DNA from: Nilaparvata lugens
Lineage: Eukaryota > Arthropoda > Insecta > Hemiptera > Delphacidae
Assembly (NCBI RefSeq): GCF_014356525.2
Contig: NC_052514.1
Location: 6,041,943-6,105,942, forward strand
Length of the DNA stretch: 64,000 nucleotides
Direction of reading: 5' to 3'
Position 1 is the first letter of the stretch. Each line of letters begins with the position of its first letter. The position numbers and the translations under genes are program-made. Shown one piece after another: positions 31,087-42,178 of the stretch. Under the pieces are notes generated by a model, which ran no database searches, was not told where the DNA came from, and worked only from the letters and a program-made list of their open reading frames with translations.

Positions 31087-31789
31087 TTCTCTGGATGTTG
31101 GACGACACATTCAGAGGAGTTTATTCATAAATTCATACATACATACATTACATTATATTACATATTTTTTATATATAACAATATTCAGGGTTCAGAAAAT
31201 GATACCTCACTATATAATATATGTGCCGAGGTCAAATAATATAATAATATTGTGCTTACCTGATTCAATACATTTGATGCGGGGAGCTTATAATTGAATT
31301 CAATTGTTATTATAATATTTCATTCGTACAGTATATTGCATGTGAAGTATGGTGATACAGATAACTCAAGATAATTACCTGAGATTTCAAATTGAATTGC
31401 AAATTGATTATCTCATTATTGACGTCATGTATTTGTGAAGCCAATTAATGAGATATTCATGAGGCGATAAGGGAGTTTAAATGCAGTATTTCTCATGCAA
31501 GATTATGCAATTGTTCATGATAATTATACTGTAATCATTCAAAATCATCTCGGCCATTCCGTGAGTTGATTAATTCCATTATTGTTACGAACAAGTTTAT
31601 TTTTAGTGGCCTTCACTGAATTCATAATTTCATTGTAAATTTTTAAATTTTCTAATTTCATTGGCCTTACAGTAAATTCATACTGTTCATATTGTACTTT
31701 ATTAATTCATACTGTAACTTCATACTTTTACTGTTTGCTTCATGAGTGACTGTACCGGTAGTTCATAAATAAATACTGTTTCCTTCTTC
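31087..31789. other. No gene recognised
   Basis: AT-rich. CATTCATACTGTAA-type words repeat loosely at 31610-31770, suggesting an old local duplication. Confidence 0.25.
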
Positions 31790-31880
31790 TTCTTTTTCTC
31801 CTTTCTCTTCTTCTCCTTCTTCTTCTACTTCTTAAGATTCCGTCGTTTTTATCTAGAATTTGTTACATTCGTGAAGTCTG
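31790..31880 (+). repeat. CTT tract with conserved flank, copy 1
   Basis: A CTT-rich run followed by CGTTTTTATCTAGAATTTGT and ACATTC; the same flank follows the giant CTT tract at ~34980-35025. The microsatellite appears to be part of a dispersed repeat. Confidence 0.7.
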
Positions 31881-32155
31881 CTATAAACAAATCTCAATAC
31901 TTTGCTGGTCTGTGATTGGCTGAGATCTGTATCGCCTGGCCCCTCCCAAATGCAGCCAAACTTCCTCTAACTGCTCCACCATTGCATGGCTGAGCACTGA
32001 CTACAGACTACAGACTACTGACTACATTTTGTGATATTGTATTTGAAGTCAGTCATTCCAAATTTCATCCATGATCCCATTTTTACTATGAAACTATTTT
32101 CACAAAATTCCAAAACAGTTTAATCCTCAGCTATATGGAGATCAAATTTGAACTG
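31881..32155. other. No gene recognised
   Basis: Contains a small direct repeat of ACTACAGACTACAGACTAC type (32000-32030). Confidence 0.3.
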
Positions 32156-32400
32156 TCCGTATCTATATAAAAGCGAAATGGCACTCACTGACTGACTGAC
32201 TGACTGACTGACTGACTGACTCACTCACTCACTCGCAGAACTAAAAATCTACCAGACCAAAAACGTTCAAATTTGGTAGGTATGTTCAGTTGGCCCTTTA
32301 GAGGCGCACTAAGAAATCTTTTGGCAATATTTTAACTCTAAGGGTTATTTCTAAGGGTTTAAAGTTCGTCTTTTAGCATGTATATTCTTCTTCTCCCAAT
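32156..32400 (+). repeat. Dispersed repeat with internal (GACT)n tract
   Basis: TATATAAAAGCGAAATGGCA leads into ACTG/ACTC tetramers (32186-32234), then text such as AACGTTCAAATTTGGTAGG. The composition (short promoter-like TATATAAAA, tetramer tract, AAATTTGGTAGG) resembles widespread insect repeats, but only one copy is in the window. Confidence 0.5.
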
Positions 32401-32630
32401 CTCTTAATTATAATTGAAATTTCCATATCATATGTTACTATAGAACTATAATCTAGATAGAGTACCTCTTCGAAACAGTTGTTAACTGGCAACTCAATTA
32501 ATAATTTTGTTAGGTTGGCATTAAGTTGAGTTGACTTTGTTAGGTTGGTACCAAGTTGAAGATTTAAATGCATTTATCGCGGAAAAATTGATTGGGTACT
32601 GCTACTTCAATCCTGGGAATATTATATTAC

Positions 32631-32862
32631 TAGCCGTCAGGCTCGCTTCGCTCGCCATATCCGTTTAGCCAGGGGGCACCGCCCCCTGGACCCCCGACTG
32701 GATTGTCCTAACATATGATAGAAATGCTCAAATGAAAAATGCAGGCGAGCCTGCTGATCTCATCTTGGACGATCCAGTCGGGGTCGTCCAACTCCTCCTC
32801 ACTAAAAAGGCGGACCCCCCTGGCTAGACGGATACGGCGAGCGAAGCGAGCCTGACGGCTAG
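32631..32862. mobile_element. Palindromic MITE with CTAGCCGTCAGGCTCGC ends
   Basis: ~230 bp. Left ACTAGCCGTCAGGCTCGCTT and the inverted right end match for ~70 bp through AGCCAGGGGG and the GATTGTCC-like part. Much more GC-rich than its surroundings (GAGCGAAGCGAGCC). Target duplication not identified. Confidence 0.8.
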
Positions 32863-32879
32863 TGTGCTTATGAATAACA

Positions 32880-33180
32880 TCAACTTTTCTTATTTCACTT
32901 ACGCTGACATTTAGAAGTGGATCTCATTAAAATTTAAACAATGGAAGCTTTCAATTAAAAGTGTGACCTGACAGAATACCCTATGAATAACACAAACACT
33001 TTCCAGTCAACCTTTACTGACATTCTAAAGTGAATCTTCCCATCTAGAAACTAGTGAGAGACAGTTACAAATCTCACTAAAAAGTTGAACTCTCGTTCTC
33101 AATTATTGAGTACTGTCACAGCTCCTCATAGATAACACCGATGTTTCCCAGTCACCTAAAGCTGACATTTTGAAGTGAGT
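32880..33180 (-). repeat. Decayed satellite D, locus 3 (inverted)
   Basis: Three units with TATGAATAACA followed by CTGACATT and AGTGxATCTC words, which are the reverse complement of the satellite D words. Spacing ~110-120 bp. Confidence 0.6.
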
Positions 33181-33773
33181 CTCAATACAAAAACGCTTTG
33201 AAATCCCAGCTCACACTCGACTGAATGCATGATCGGATATTCAAAGAGAATGACACGCTTTGTTCGCTCTCAAACTGATTGGAAACGATTAAAAAAACTT
33301 TACATTCGATTAAGGACATTGTAATGATGCAATACTCAATACTCACTGTGAGAGAGTTGAGAGTGTTGTTTGGGACAAATGTATGCTGCTCATTTATCTC
33401 ATACTCACTTGAAAATGGCATATATACTATGAAGCATGTATTAAGTAATAAAATAAAGTTCAAAAAAGAGAACTATATTTTTTTAATTCTCACATAATAA
33501 CATAAAAAAATTTGACTATTCTGTGCTTTTAAGTTGTTGAAGAACTGTGAGAACACCAAGTTCAGCTTAATGAGTAAGCTGAGAGACTGAGTTTGAGGAA
33601 GACAGCTGAAAGAAAATCAAAATATTTGAATGAATTGGAAACCTTCAATAACAAATCGACAATAAACAAGGCGAACTATTCCAATAGAGATGTACACTAC
33701 AAGTAGAAGTCATGGAATAATAAGTTAAGGAAAGTTCCTAACTAATGAATAGAATGCTATATTATGAAGAATG
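33181..33773. other. No gene recognised
   Basis: Opposing short frames at 33182-33497 overlap each other and have no family motif. The edge near 33181 may be a last satellite D half-unit. Confidence 0.25.
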
Positions 33774-33945
33774 TAAAGGTGCGTACATATATACGCGCCG
33801 CAAACATGAGCAATTCACTTTCAATCAGCTGACTATATTTGTATTTTTACAGAAACGGTGAGATACAGATATGAAACGCTCTGGCATCAGCTGATTAAAC
33901 GTGAATTGCTCATGTTCGCGGCGCGTAAATCTGTACGCACCTTTA
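33774..33945. mobile_element. MITE with AAAGGTGCGTACA ends
   Basis: 172 bp. Left TAAAGGTGCGTACA and right TGTACGCACCTTTA; arms continue through ACGCGCCGC and CATGAGCAATTCA, and AATCAGCTGA on each side of a short AT-rich centre. Confidence 0.85.
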
Positions 33946-34199
33946 TCTATGTTGGATAACATGGGTGGATGACAAATGTTGTAACGGTAGCAATGTCGCA
34001 ATATTCACTGATAATTGGAATCAAACTCATATCATTCACGCTGATTGTATCCAGATTTTGAAATATTTGCCAGACTCATGTCTCCATAGAAATCACGAAA
34101 TCAAGAAAAGTTTTTATCGTGATGAGCAGAAAACAACACATTTTAATATAAGAAACAAATTGAAACTTGGTTAGAATACAAAATCTTATTTTTTATAGA

Positions 34200-34861
34200 G
34201 TGAAGATACCATATTCTTCTTCTTCTTCTTCTTCTTCTTCTTCTCCTTCTTCTTTTTCTTCTTTTTTGTCTTCTTCCTCTTTCTCGTCTTGTTCTCCCTC
34301 TTCATCTCCCCTTCATATTATTCTACTCCTTTTTCCTCCATGAATTTTTGTATTTTTTTTTTGTTTTTTTTCCATGTTCTAGTTATTCTTTGCCATCATC
34401 TCCTTTGTCTTCTTCTTCCACTCCTCTTTATTGTTCTTCCTCTTCTCCTTAAAAAGTCATTGTTTTCTATTGTATCCTACTCTTTTTCTTCCTCTTCAAC
34501 CCCTATTCTCTCTCTTCTTGTTGCTGTTCTTCTTTCTGTTTCTATCCTTTTTTCTTCCACTTCTCCTTTTTCTCTTTCTCATTCTTCCAATATTTCCTCT
34601 TTTCTTCCTTGTTCTATCAATTATTGTCCATCTTTTACGTACTTGTTCTTCTTCCTCTCCCGATTATTTTCTTCTCCTTCCCATTCATCTTCTTCTTCCC
34701 TCTCCTTATTCACCTTCTTCTTTTTCTCCACCTTTCTATCCTTTTTTCTTCTACTTCTCCTTCTTCTTCTTCTTCTTCTTCTTCTTCTTCTTCTTCTTCT
34801 TCTTCCTCTCCTTCTTCTTCTTCTTCTTCTTCTTCTTCTTCCTCTCCTCCTTCTTCTTCTT

Positions 34862-34892
<31 letters not shown>

Positions 34893-34975
34893 TTCTTCTT
34901 CTTCTTCTTTTTCTTCTTCTTCTCCTTCTTCTTCTTCTTCTTTTTCTTCTTCTTCTTCTTCTTCACCAATTTACA
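34200..34975. repeat. ~775-bp polypyrimidine (CTT-rich) tract
   Basis: Plus strand almost all C/T; pure CTT arrays at 34211-34250 and 34757-34968, impure CT between. Long frames in all three plus frames (poly-Leu, poly-Phe, poly-Ser) and a Lys-rich minus frame are composition artefacts. Such strand-asymmetric tracts can form triplex DNA. Confidence 0.95.
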
Positions 34976-35859
34976 AGTAGGATTTCGGCGTTTTTATCTA
35001 GGATTTGTTACATTCATGACTGCTTATTACTGTTTACTTTATACTGTGAATTCATTAGAAATACCAATACCACAACGCTCTACATTTATTTATTTATTTA
35101 TTATTATAATTGTTACAATAAAGCACTGAATGGGAGAAAAAAACTTAGGATACTCCTTGTACTATTTCTCTCCCAAATTTAGATATATGATTTAAAAAAG
35201 TCCGAAATGAGGTTATGATTCCACTTTTCTGAAATTTAGCCCTTTTTCACTCAAAAACAACATAAACTAAGAATTTTGAAGGTTGAGAAACTGGATAGAA
35301 ACCAAAAATATTACACTCAAATCACTAGCCCAATAATTGAAACATTTTCACGTAATTTTCACGAATCAATGCAGGTCAAAACCAATTCCACTCTACTACA
35401 TCGAACGCAACGGCAACAACGTAGTTTGACTGACATGTGCGTCCATTTCCAGAAAAAAAGAAGAGAAAACCCGATGACTAGACGTTTTTTGAACGACATG
35501 TCCGGTCTCAAATTTCCAACTGACCAAGATATCCCAGATGGTCCTTCCTCTATAATAGAATCACTTCAAACAGTCAGCTGCCCCCCTATAGATACCATCA
35601 ATCCTCCCCACTGATCCGATTCTGACAGTATCTGCGGCGAATCCCAATAGGCTGTAGGGTGAACGCTAGGCGCGAAAATGCAATTCAGCTATTTTTGGTC
35701 CGACATGCTGCGATGTGTGTTGTAACGATCGATCTCCCCCCACCACCGTCATCAACCTTCATATCCGAAATCCCCACTCCAAAAAAAAACCAAATTCAGT
35801 TACACGAAACAATTTACAATGATTGTAACAGCTTTGCGTATGTATCCTGTGATCCTGTA
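34976..35859. other. Flank of CTT tract and unassigned sequence
   Basis: 34976-35025 repeats the flank seen at 31830-31880. A 112-codon frame at 35276-35614 (+) starts ATG with TTQ-poor, Arg/Thr-rich composition and no motif I recognise; I see no splice or codon evidence for it and do not call it a gene. Confidence 0.3.
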
Positions 35860-36410
35860 TGATGACTCTCAAACAGGAAAAATGAACGAATTTGAATTTC
35901 CCATAGTGTGGACCACCTTAAACTGTCTCCATTGGTTGAATGGAGAAAAGGGAAAATTGTACGAATTTGAATTTCCCATAGTGTGGACCCCTTTAAACTG
36001 TCTGCATTGGTTTAATGGGAAAAAGGTAAAATTGTATGATTTTGAATATCCCGTAGTGTGGATCACTTCAAACGGTCTGCATTGGTACAATGTGAAAAAG
36101 GGAGAATTATACGAATTTGAATATCCCATAGTGTGTACCACTTCGAACGGTCTGCATTGGTTTAATGGGAAAAAGGGAAAATTATACGAATTTGAATATC
36201 CCATAGTGTGGACCACCTTAAACTGTCTCCATTGGTTGAATGGGAAAAAGGGAAAATTGTACGAATTTGAATTTCCCATAGTGTGTACCACTTCAAACGG
36301 TCTGCATTGGTTTAATGTGAAAAAGGGAAAATTGTACAAATTGAATATCCCATAGTGTGGATCACTTCAAACGGTCTGCATTGGTTTAATGGAAAAAAGG
36401 GAAAAATGTA
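35860..36410 (+). repeat. 75-bp tandem array, open in both directions
   Basis: Unit starts (GAATTTGAA) at 35888, 35963, 36038, 36113, 36188 and 36263, exactly 75 bp apart; a seventh unit has a 1-bp deletion near 36338. Since 75 is divisible by three the frame stays open: 178 codons on plus (35819-36355, unit containing FPIVWTTLNCLHWLNGKKGK) and 156 on minus (36339-35869). Two alternating variants exist (ACCTTAAACTGTCTCC versus ACTTCAAACGGTCTGC). The core CTGTCTGCATTGGTTGAATG links it to satellite D. Coding is unproven; simultaneous openness on both strands argues for a satellite without stops. Confidence 0.9.
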
Positions 36411-36570
36411 ATATTTGCATTGTCTATAGTAAGATCATTAATTTAAACAGTCTGCTCTGGTTGAGAAACACTGAAAAATGAACAAATTTGCATTGAAGAT
36501 CACTTCAAACTGTCTGCATTATATTTATGAGAAGCATAGATGTTATTGATGATTAATGCTGACAGTACAA
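36411..36570 (+). repeat. Decayed satellite D units beyond the 75-bp array
   Basis: Two diverged units with AAACAGTCTGCTCTGGTTGA and AAACTGTCTGCATTA, then ATGCTGACAGT. They join the homogenised array to the older satellite type. Confidence 0.6.
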
Positions 36571-36975
36571 TGGGCTTTTCACTTGGGAATTGGATTCGGG
36601 AAATCCATTTGCAATTTTTAAGTTTTTTTTTTATTGATGCCCTTGAGATCTGAACGGGCTAACGAGTGTAGCTTGGTCTATGTTATAATGGCTGTATTGG
36701 ATCAGCATTGATGTTGCTATCCTTGTCCCTCAAACCTGCACTAAACCTAAATCTAGAATAGATTGTCCAGGGATTATGTAGGGATGATATTATCTTGTTT
36801 CACATACAATATCACAATTCATGATAATCAAGTCGTAATTTGAATTTACATCAAAATCATATCCTTATTGTCTTTTTTATTGACTTTAAAATGGCATTAA
36901 TGTCCGAAACATGTTGTGATAAAATAATTAAGAAAGGGTACTGAGATTTATATTTTTTTTGAATCATACCCCAAT
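36571..36975. other. No gene recognised
   Basis: AT-rich spacer. Confidence 0.2.
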
Positions 36976-37127
36976 GGTAGGCGCACACAGATCGTCATCG
37001 GACGGACGGCACGCATCGGACGGATCGGACGATTAGATTTGATGCATTGTTTTCAATTGGAGTGCGCATACCGATTCGTCCGATGCGTGCCGTCCGTCTG
37101 TCCGATGACGATCTATGTGCGCCTACC
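36976..37127. mobile_element. Miniature relative of the 27.8-30.3 kb element
   Basis: 152 bp, ends GGTAGGCGCACACAGATCG and inverted GGTAGGCGCACATAGATCG. The interior ATTAGATTTGATGCATTG and CAATTGGAGTGCGCATACC is shared with 27845-27900. Non-coding MITE. Confidence 0.88.
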
Positions 37128-37679
37128 TTCAATATGAAATGAATTATTGCAATGAAATTATTTCAACTTGAAAATGTGACCGGTCACGAAACCTTGGTCG
37201 TGTACTTAATAAAACAGTGTAGAACTTGACAACAGATTTGTGTTTTTATTCAATTATGGAACGGTTCTACAATATTGACAATGACTCAAGCAATGAAATT
37301 ACTTCTCAATGAAATATTATACCTTAGAAATTGAACCATCTCTCACCAATTTCTCATAATCTACGTTCATCAACGGCAACCAATTTGAGCCATTACCAGA
37401 AGTAAAACCACTAAAAAAATTCATACTTCATCCAAAAAATCATGAAAATTTATTGCTCACAGGTAACGTGATCTACGTTAGTTCATATATGTTAGAAAAT
37501 TGAAGTGAGGAGCAAAAGCAGAGAATTTTTCCAGTCACGAGAAGAAATTTATGGAGTCATTTTGCAAACTCATATGGAGGAAGCTTCATTCATTTGGAAA
37601 CGTAAATAATACTTTTATTTGCATATTCATAAGTGGTGCTGAGTATCCACATGTGAAGGTAAACTTGCATCATATATGT
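37128..37679. other. No gene recognised
   Basis: AT-rich sequence; a frame at 37551-37859 is mostly the ATG microsatellite. Confidence 0.25.
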
Positions 37680-37721
37680 GAAGTGATGATGGCAATGATG
37701 ATGATGATGATGATGATGATT

Positions 37722-37762
<41 letters not shown>

Positions 37763-37772
37763 AATGATGATT
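37680..37772. repeat. (GAT)n microsatellite
   Basis: GATGAT tract with TAT and CAA interruptions; the Met- and His-rich frames are artefacts. Confidence 0.95.
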
Positions 37773-38190
37773 ATGACTATTCCATCCCATCTACAGAATG
37801 GTGTTGAAACGTTCCCTACTCGCTTTCAGTCAATACGCTTTTTTCAGCGTCTGTTTTAGCTCAGGGCAGAATATTTTTAGCAGTTGGACTGGAAAAATAT
37901 TATCATGCAGACACGACAAACAAATTCAGAAAAATGAGGAGACTCTGCCTTTGAAATGTTGTTGTTTGTATGCAGGAAAGATAACGTTTTTGAAGAGAGG
38001 TGCAGTGGAATATGCTGGTAGTGTGAGGTGGAAACTGACTCATATTATGTCTCAAAGGGTTATGAGAGGTGTGTGACTGTACATAAGTTGGAATTACACA
38101 TGATGTATAAAAATGTAGCATATGTGTATTGTGTGTCATAGGTCATATGGTTCATACATATGCATACCTATAATACATAAGATACATGTA
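37773..38190. other. No gene recognised
   Basis: 38090-38190 holds loosely repeated ACATATG/ATACATA words next to the hAT insertion site. Confidence 0.25.
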
Positions 38191-38664
38191 TACATACCCA
38201 GGCCCGGCCCCAGGGGTGGGCGGACCGGGCGGCCGCACAGGGCGGCAGGTTTTGGGGGCGGCAAATTTAAAGGAACGGAAAATTTCAAAATACAAATAAA
38301 TAATAAATTCATAATATCAAATGTGAATGGTAAAATTATATAAGAAGCTTTTCAACCTCGAGCTAATGAAGACTTTTCTAAGATCAACAATGTCCCAGGA
38401 ACGTCTGAGTGGTCTAGCGAACATAAAATAGTTCAGTCCCCAGATCTTGAAGAATTGGTGAAGGACTCCATGCAAAGGTCAGACTAGTTCTACTTAATTA
38501 AACAGGTGTGTTAAACAAACTTGTAGAAATTGTAGTTCTAATTACTTAGCAAGTTAAGTAGGCCTAATACTATGTTGCAGTCTACGTCTTAAGACTGTGC
38601 AAAGGCTAAAAATAAACTTTCTTGTACTGGTGATATTTTTCAAAGTTTTTCGATTTGTACCGGT

Positions 38665-39145
38665 ATATATCAAAATGAAAAAGTTTTCTTAGGAAAACAA
38701 TTTCTTCCAATCATTACTTTTTGAGATATAAACGCCTAAAGTTTAAATTTTTGGGACTGGACATTTCAAATTCGGTACGAGATAAATTCTTCATGGTATT
38801 GTTGATTGAATAAAATAAGAGAATTTTGAAACATTTTCTGAAAATATCAATTTTTGAAAAAGTTATTCAATTTACAAAAAAAAACTCAACTAAACACTAT
38901 TTTAATCATTTTTGGTAAATTGAATAACTTTCTTAAAAATTGATATTTTCAAAGAATTTTTGTTTTATTAAATCAAAAATACCATGAAGAATTTATACAT
39001 TGAATTTTATGGATTCATCTCGTACCGAATTTGAAATGTTTTGTCCCAAAAATTTAAACTTCAGGCGCTCATGTCTCAGAAAGTAATGATTGAAAAAAAA
39101 ATGTTTTCCTAAGAAAACTTTTTCATTTTGATAGCTTGATCTTTA
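38665..39145. repeat. Palindrome inside hAT element
   Basis: AAAATGAAAAAGTTTTCTTA near 38672 pairs with its inverted copy ending ~39142; the arms also pair at AAATTCGGTACGAGAT and TTGAATAACTTT. Arms ~220 bp around a short AT-rich loop. Confidence 0.85.
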
Positions 39146-39959
39146 AGCGATCCTTGATCGTGTCCTCGCGCGCCTCTCCACTAGGAAATACTGAAATGAA
39201 GTGCAACTAACGTGTGATTCCCATAGAACATAATCTCATGAGCTTATATCATTGAGCGAAATATCACTGTGACGACAATATAGATGGTGATGATGGTTGA
39301 AGCTAAAAATAAGGTGTTTTTCACAATACAATGAGCATTGTTGTCAAGTGTACCTGGAAATATATTTGAGATAGAGCGCTCTATACCTAGTCTCAGATTT
39401 TAGAGCACAAAATTACGCCCAGAGGGATTTTGAATTTTACATCTAGATTGTAATCGGGATATATTGTTGATCAAATACTAAATATTATCAAAATTGTTTT
39501 TTTTTTAATATCACTCATATTTGAAAAATCATAACTCAGTACTCATTGGAGATAGAGAGTTCCGAATGATCTCATCTCATTCAGAATTTTATGATCTTAA
39601 AAAAGGAAAGAGCAAATTTTTCTGTCCGATCACTGATTTTGCCGGAAATAGCTGAAAACTGGAAAATGAACCTAAAATACGAACTTTTTGGGCCACTCTG
39701 TATTAGCATAAGGGAATTTTACATGAAGAATTTGGTTCTGAACTTCTTTCATGTATCCAAATAAAATATTAAAAAATCAGAACTACGATATAAATTGCAA
39801 GCAAATCCCCATTTTTATGTCTATATTGACTGGACTTTACTGTTCCCCAATATTTGTATTTGTCAAATATTTGTTCAAATGTCAATAAATATTGTTAAAC
39901 ATAATTTTTTAGAGTTTACTGAGACTCTTTGGTGTCGCATCACAGCGGAGACACAATAG

Positions 39960-40914
39960 TAACGCTGGTTGCACACTGGGCGGTTTCTGCCGCGGCGCCT
40001 CGAAAAAAAGTCGAACTTACACATTCAGCGGAAAAAATACCGCCAAACATCGAGCGGCAAAATTATCGCCACGTATGATAAGTAGCCAAAATAATTCTTG
40101 TAGTTCTTCATCGCAAATGTGTTGTAACTTCTCTGTTTCATGAGTGTTCAGTTAATTGAATTTTGCACATTTTTCAAAAGTATATATTATCAAGTGTTTA
40201 ACTTAAAATGGAAAGGCAACAACTTTTACCACTTTTGTTGTACCGTCGAAGGAAAAGAAGAAAGCAGAGGAATCGCTTTGCTTGGATTCATTGAAATGAA
40301 CGTTTTTATTAAATCGACAGCGATATACAACATATTACAGTTTTTTCCTTGTCTTCCTGAGTTTCTAAATCCCCCCTAATCTCCATACACACTTCCTTCC
40401 ACGCATTTCTTGTTGCATCTCGATCCTTAAATATGTCGAGGGTTTTGTCCCACAAAACTGGCCTCTGTTCTACAAATGATATTAACAACTCATTGTCTAT
40501 TAACTTACTCATTTTCTCACACTCGTCAACCACAAACACTTAAAACAATAAATGAATGTTATAAACAACTTACAAACTTTACAACATAACACAAATTAAA
40601 AGGCTGATTTTCAAAGATCTCTGACTTGGAGCAACTGGGAAAGACGACTGATCAGCGGCGACGGTAGACAACCGCCAAATGTGTTAACGCCCATTTGGTC
40701 ACGTACGCCACTGCGTAGACAAGAGCGGCAAAAACACCGTTAGCCGCAGTAGCAGTGGACGGCTGCACAGCTGCCGCCAACGGCAATATAGCCGCGCGGC
40801 GTTTCTGCCGCCCAGTGTGTAAGCTTCAATTCAAGTCCATAGACTACTGCTCGAACGGCGGCGACGGCGAAATTACCGCCCCGGCAGAAACCGCCCTATG
40901 TGTAACCGGCGTTA
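39960..40914. mobile_element. Nested 955-bp DNA element with MADF gene remnant
   Basis: Ends TAACGCTGGTTGCACACTGG and, inverted, TAACGCCGGTTACACATAGG, then GGCGGTTTCTGCCG on both sides (~33-bp TIRs at ~85% match). GC-rich subterminal regions with many GGCGGC/GCCGCC words. A MADF-domain frame on the minus strand suggests a PIF/Harbinger-type source, whose second protein has a MYB/SANT-like domain. No target duplication found. Confidence 0.75.
40309..40539 (-). pseudogene. MADF (MYB/SANT-like) domain fragment
   Basis: 76-codon frame with a MADF start: KLIDNELLISFVEQRPVLWD, then KDRDATRNAWKEVCMEI. This matches the L-I-x-x-V-x-x-R-P-x-L-W-D and A-W-x-E-I pattern of helix-turn-helix MADF domains, which bind DNA; in PIF/Harbinger elements a related protein helps the transposase bind the ends. 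The frame stops soon after helix 2-3, so the protein is truncated or an intron follows. No DDE nuclease partner is present in the 955-bp element, so it is non-autonomous. Confidence 0.7.
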
Positions 40915-41037
40915 GGCGATCGTTCAAGGAGGGAATTAACAATTGAACCCGGTATTAACAATTAAAGACGGGATACTTGCGGGGGGCGGCAGTTGCCGAT
41001 CTCGCCCAGGGCGGCAAAGTCCCTAGGGCCGTGCCTG

Positions 41038-41281
41038 TACATACCAATAATACATTTGAATGGAAAAGACTAAGAAATTGTCAAAACCCACAGATTTAAT
41101 AATACTTAGAAAGACCGGTTTCTGTTATAACACAATAATTGTCAATCTCTGATAAACTCTGTTTCTCAAAGATTGACAATGGTGTAATAACCGAAACCGG
41201 TCTTTCTAAGTATCAATAAATCTGTGGGTTTTGACATTTTCTTAGTCTTTTTCATTCAAAATGTATTATTGGTATGTATAC
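41038..41281. repeat. Foldback element, copy 2
   Basis: Arms ~100 bp: ATACCAATAATACATTTGAA on the left pairs with the inverted right end near 41281. The hAT element inserted at its left tip. Shares CCGGTCTTTCTAAGTAT with copy 1. Confidence 0.85.
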
Positions 41282-41368
41282 ATGTTTCTCATGTATACAT
41301 ATGTACTCATATATATCTCATGTATATATGTGTACTCATATATACATGTTTATCATGTATACAAGTAT
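41282..41368. repeat. CATGTATACAT-type local repeats
   Basis: CATGTATACA, GTACTCATATAT and ATACATGTTT words alternate several times between two foldback copies. Confidence 0.6.
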
Positions 41369-41545
41369 CACAGATTTATTGATACTTAGAAAGACCGGTT
41401 TCGGTTATAACACAATAATTGTCAATCTCTGATAAACTCTGTTTCTCAGAGATTGACAACGGTGTAATAACCGAAACCGGTATTTCTAAGTATCAATAAA
41501 TCTGTGGATTTTTGACAATTTCTTAGTCTTTTACATCCAATATGA
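41369..41545. repeat. Foldback element, copy 3
   Basis: CACAGATTTATTGATACTTAG at the left pairs with TCTAAGTATCAATAAATCTG on the right. Adjacent tandem copy of the same family. Confidence 0.85.
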
Positions 41546-42178
41546 ATAATTACCACAATATCAACTTCTCAAATACACAAAAAGCAATAATACATTATGT
41601 ATTTTTGATACATTATACAATAATTCATACCAATAATACCAATAATTGGATAGCCTACATACCTCAGATACATGCATACCAATAAAGTGTACTATTATAG
41701 TACACTGAATTAAATTATGAAATTATTTATTTAATATGTGAATTTTTCATATTTTAGTGATGATAATGAGAAATATTTCTTCTATGTTTGGTTTTGAAGC
41801 ATCTAAATTTAGAAATCTACTTTGTGGAAATCAACAAGGATTGAACATTTTGTGAAGTGAACAACTACAAGACTCAACTAATTTCGGACTATGTGTAACC
41901 TTATCTAAATTTGGGAGAGGAATAGCACAAGGTTAGCTTATTTTTCTCTCCCTATCATTTCAATGATGTACTTATTGTATGAATCATTCTTGCAAATACT
42001 TTTTGAATTTGTTACTTGCAGGTAACCCGTGCTTTGCACCGGGAATTTTTTGTTGTGAATTGCAATCTCCTCTAGTCCAGAAAACAAATAAAATATATTA
42101 ACTATAAACCATTTGTCAAAATTATTACATGAATATTTTTGATCAGAGTTGAAAATATCCAACAAAAAAGATGGAAAG
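41546..42178. other. AT-rich, one repeat-end motif
   Basis: 42018-42045 has CAGGTAACCCGTGCTTTGCA, also at 63811 in CAGGTAACCCGTGCTTAGCA, so these are two ends of one dispersed repeat. Otherwise nothing recognised. Confidence 0.35.

Larger units (their letters stand above)
38199..41037. mobile_element. hAT-superfamily element, 2.84 kb, degenerate
   Basis: Flanked by the 8-bp duplication TACATACC (38191-38198 and 41038-41045). Ends CAGGCCCGGCCCCAGGG and, inverted, CAGGCACGGCCCTAGGG; subterminal GGGCGGC words on both sides. CAGGSCCGG ends with an 8-bp duplication are typical of hAT. No hAT transposase frame remains. The interior holds a ~480-bp palindrome (38665-39145) and a 955-bp MADF-bearing element. 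Confidence 0.9.

Noticed and set aside
34289..35182. 297-codon frame and overlapping 232- and 123-codon frames
   Set aside because: All lie in the CTT-rich tract and encode poly-Leu, poly-Phe or poly-Ser; a low-complexity composition artefact.
35276..35614. 112-codon plus-strand gene
   Set aside because: No recognisable domain, no splice or expression evidence; in AT-rich DNA a frame of this size can be chance.
35860..36410. CRISPR-like array
   Set aside because: The 75-bp units are contiguous with no unique spacers, and the DNA is eukaryotic.
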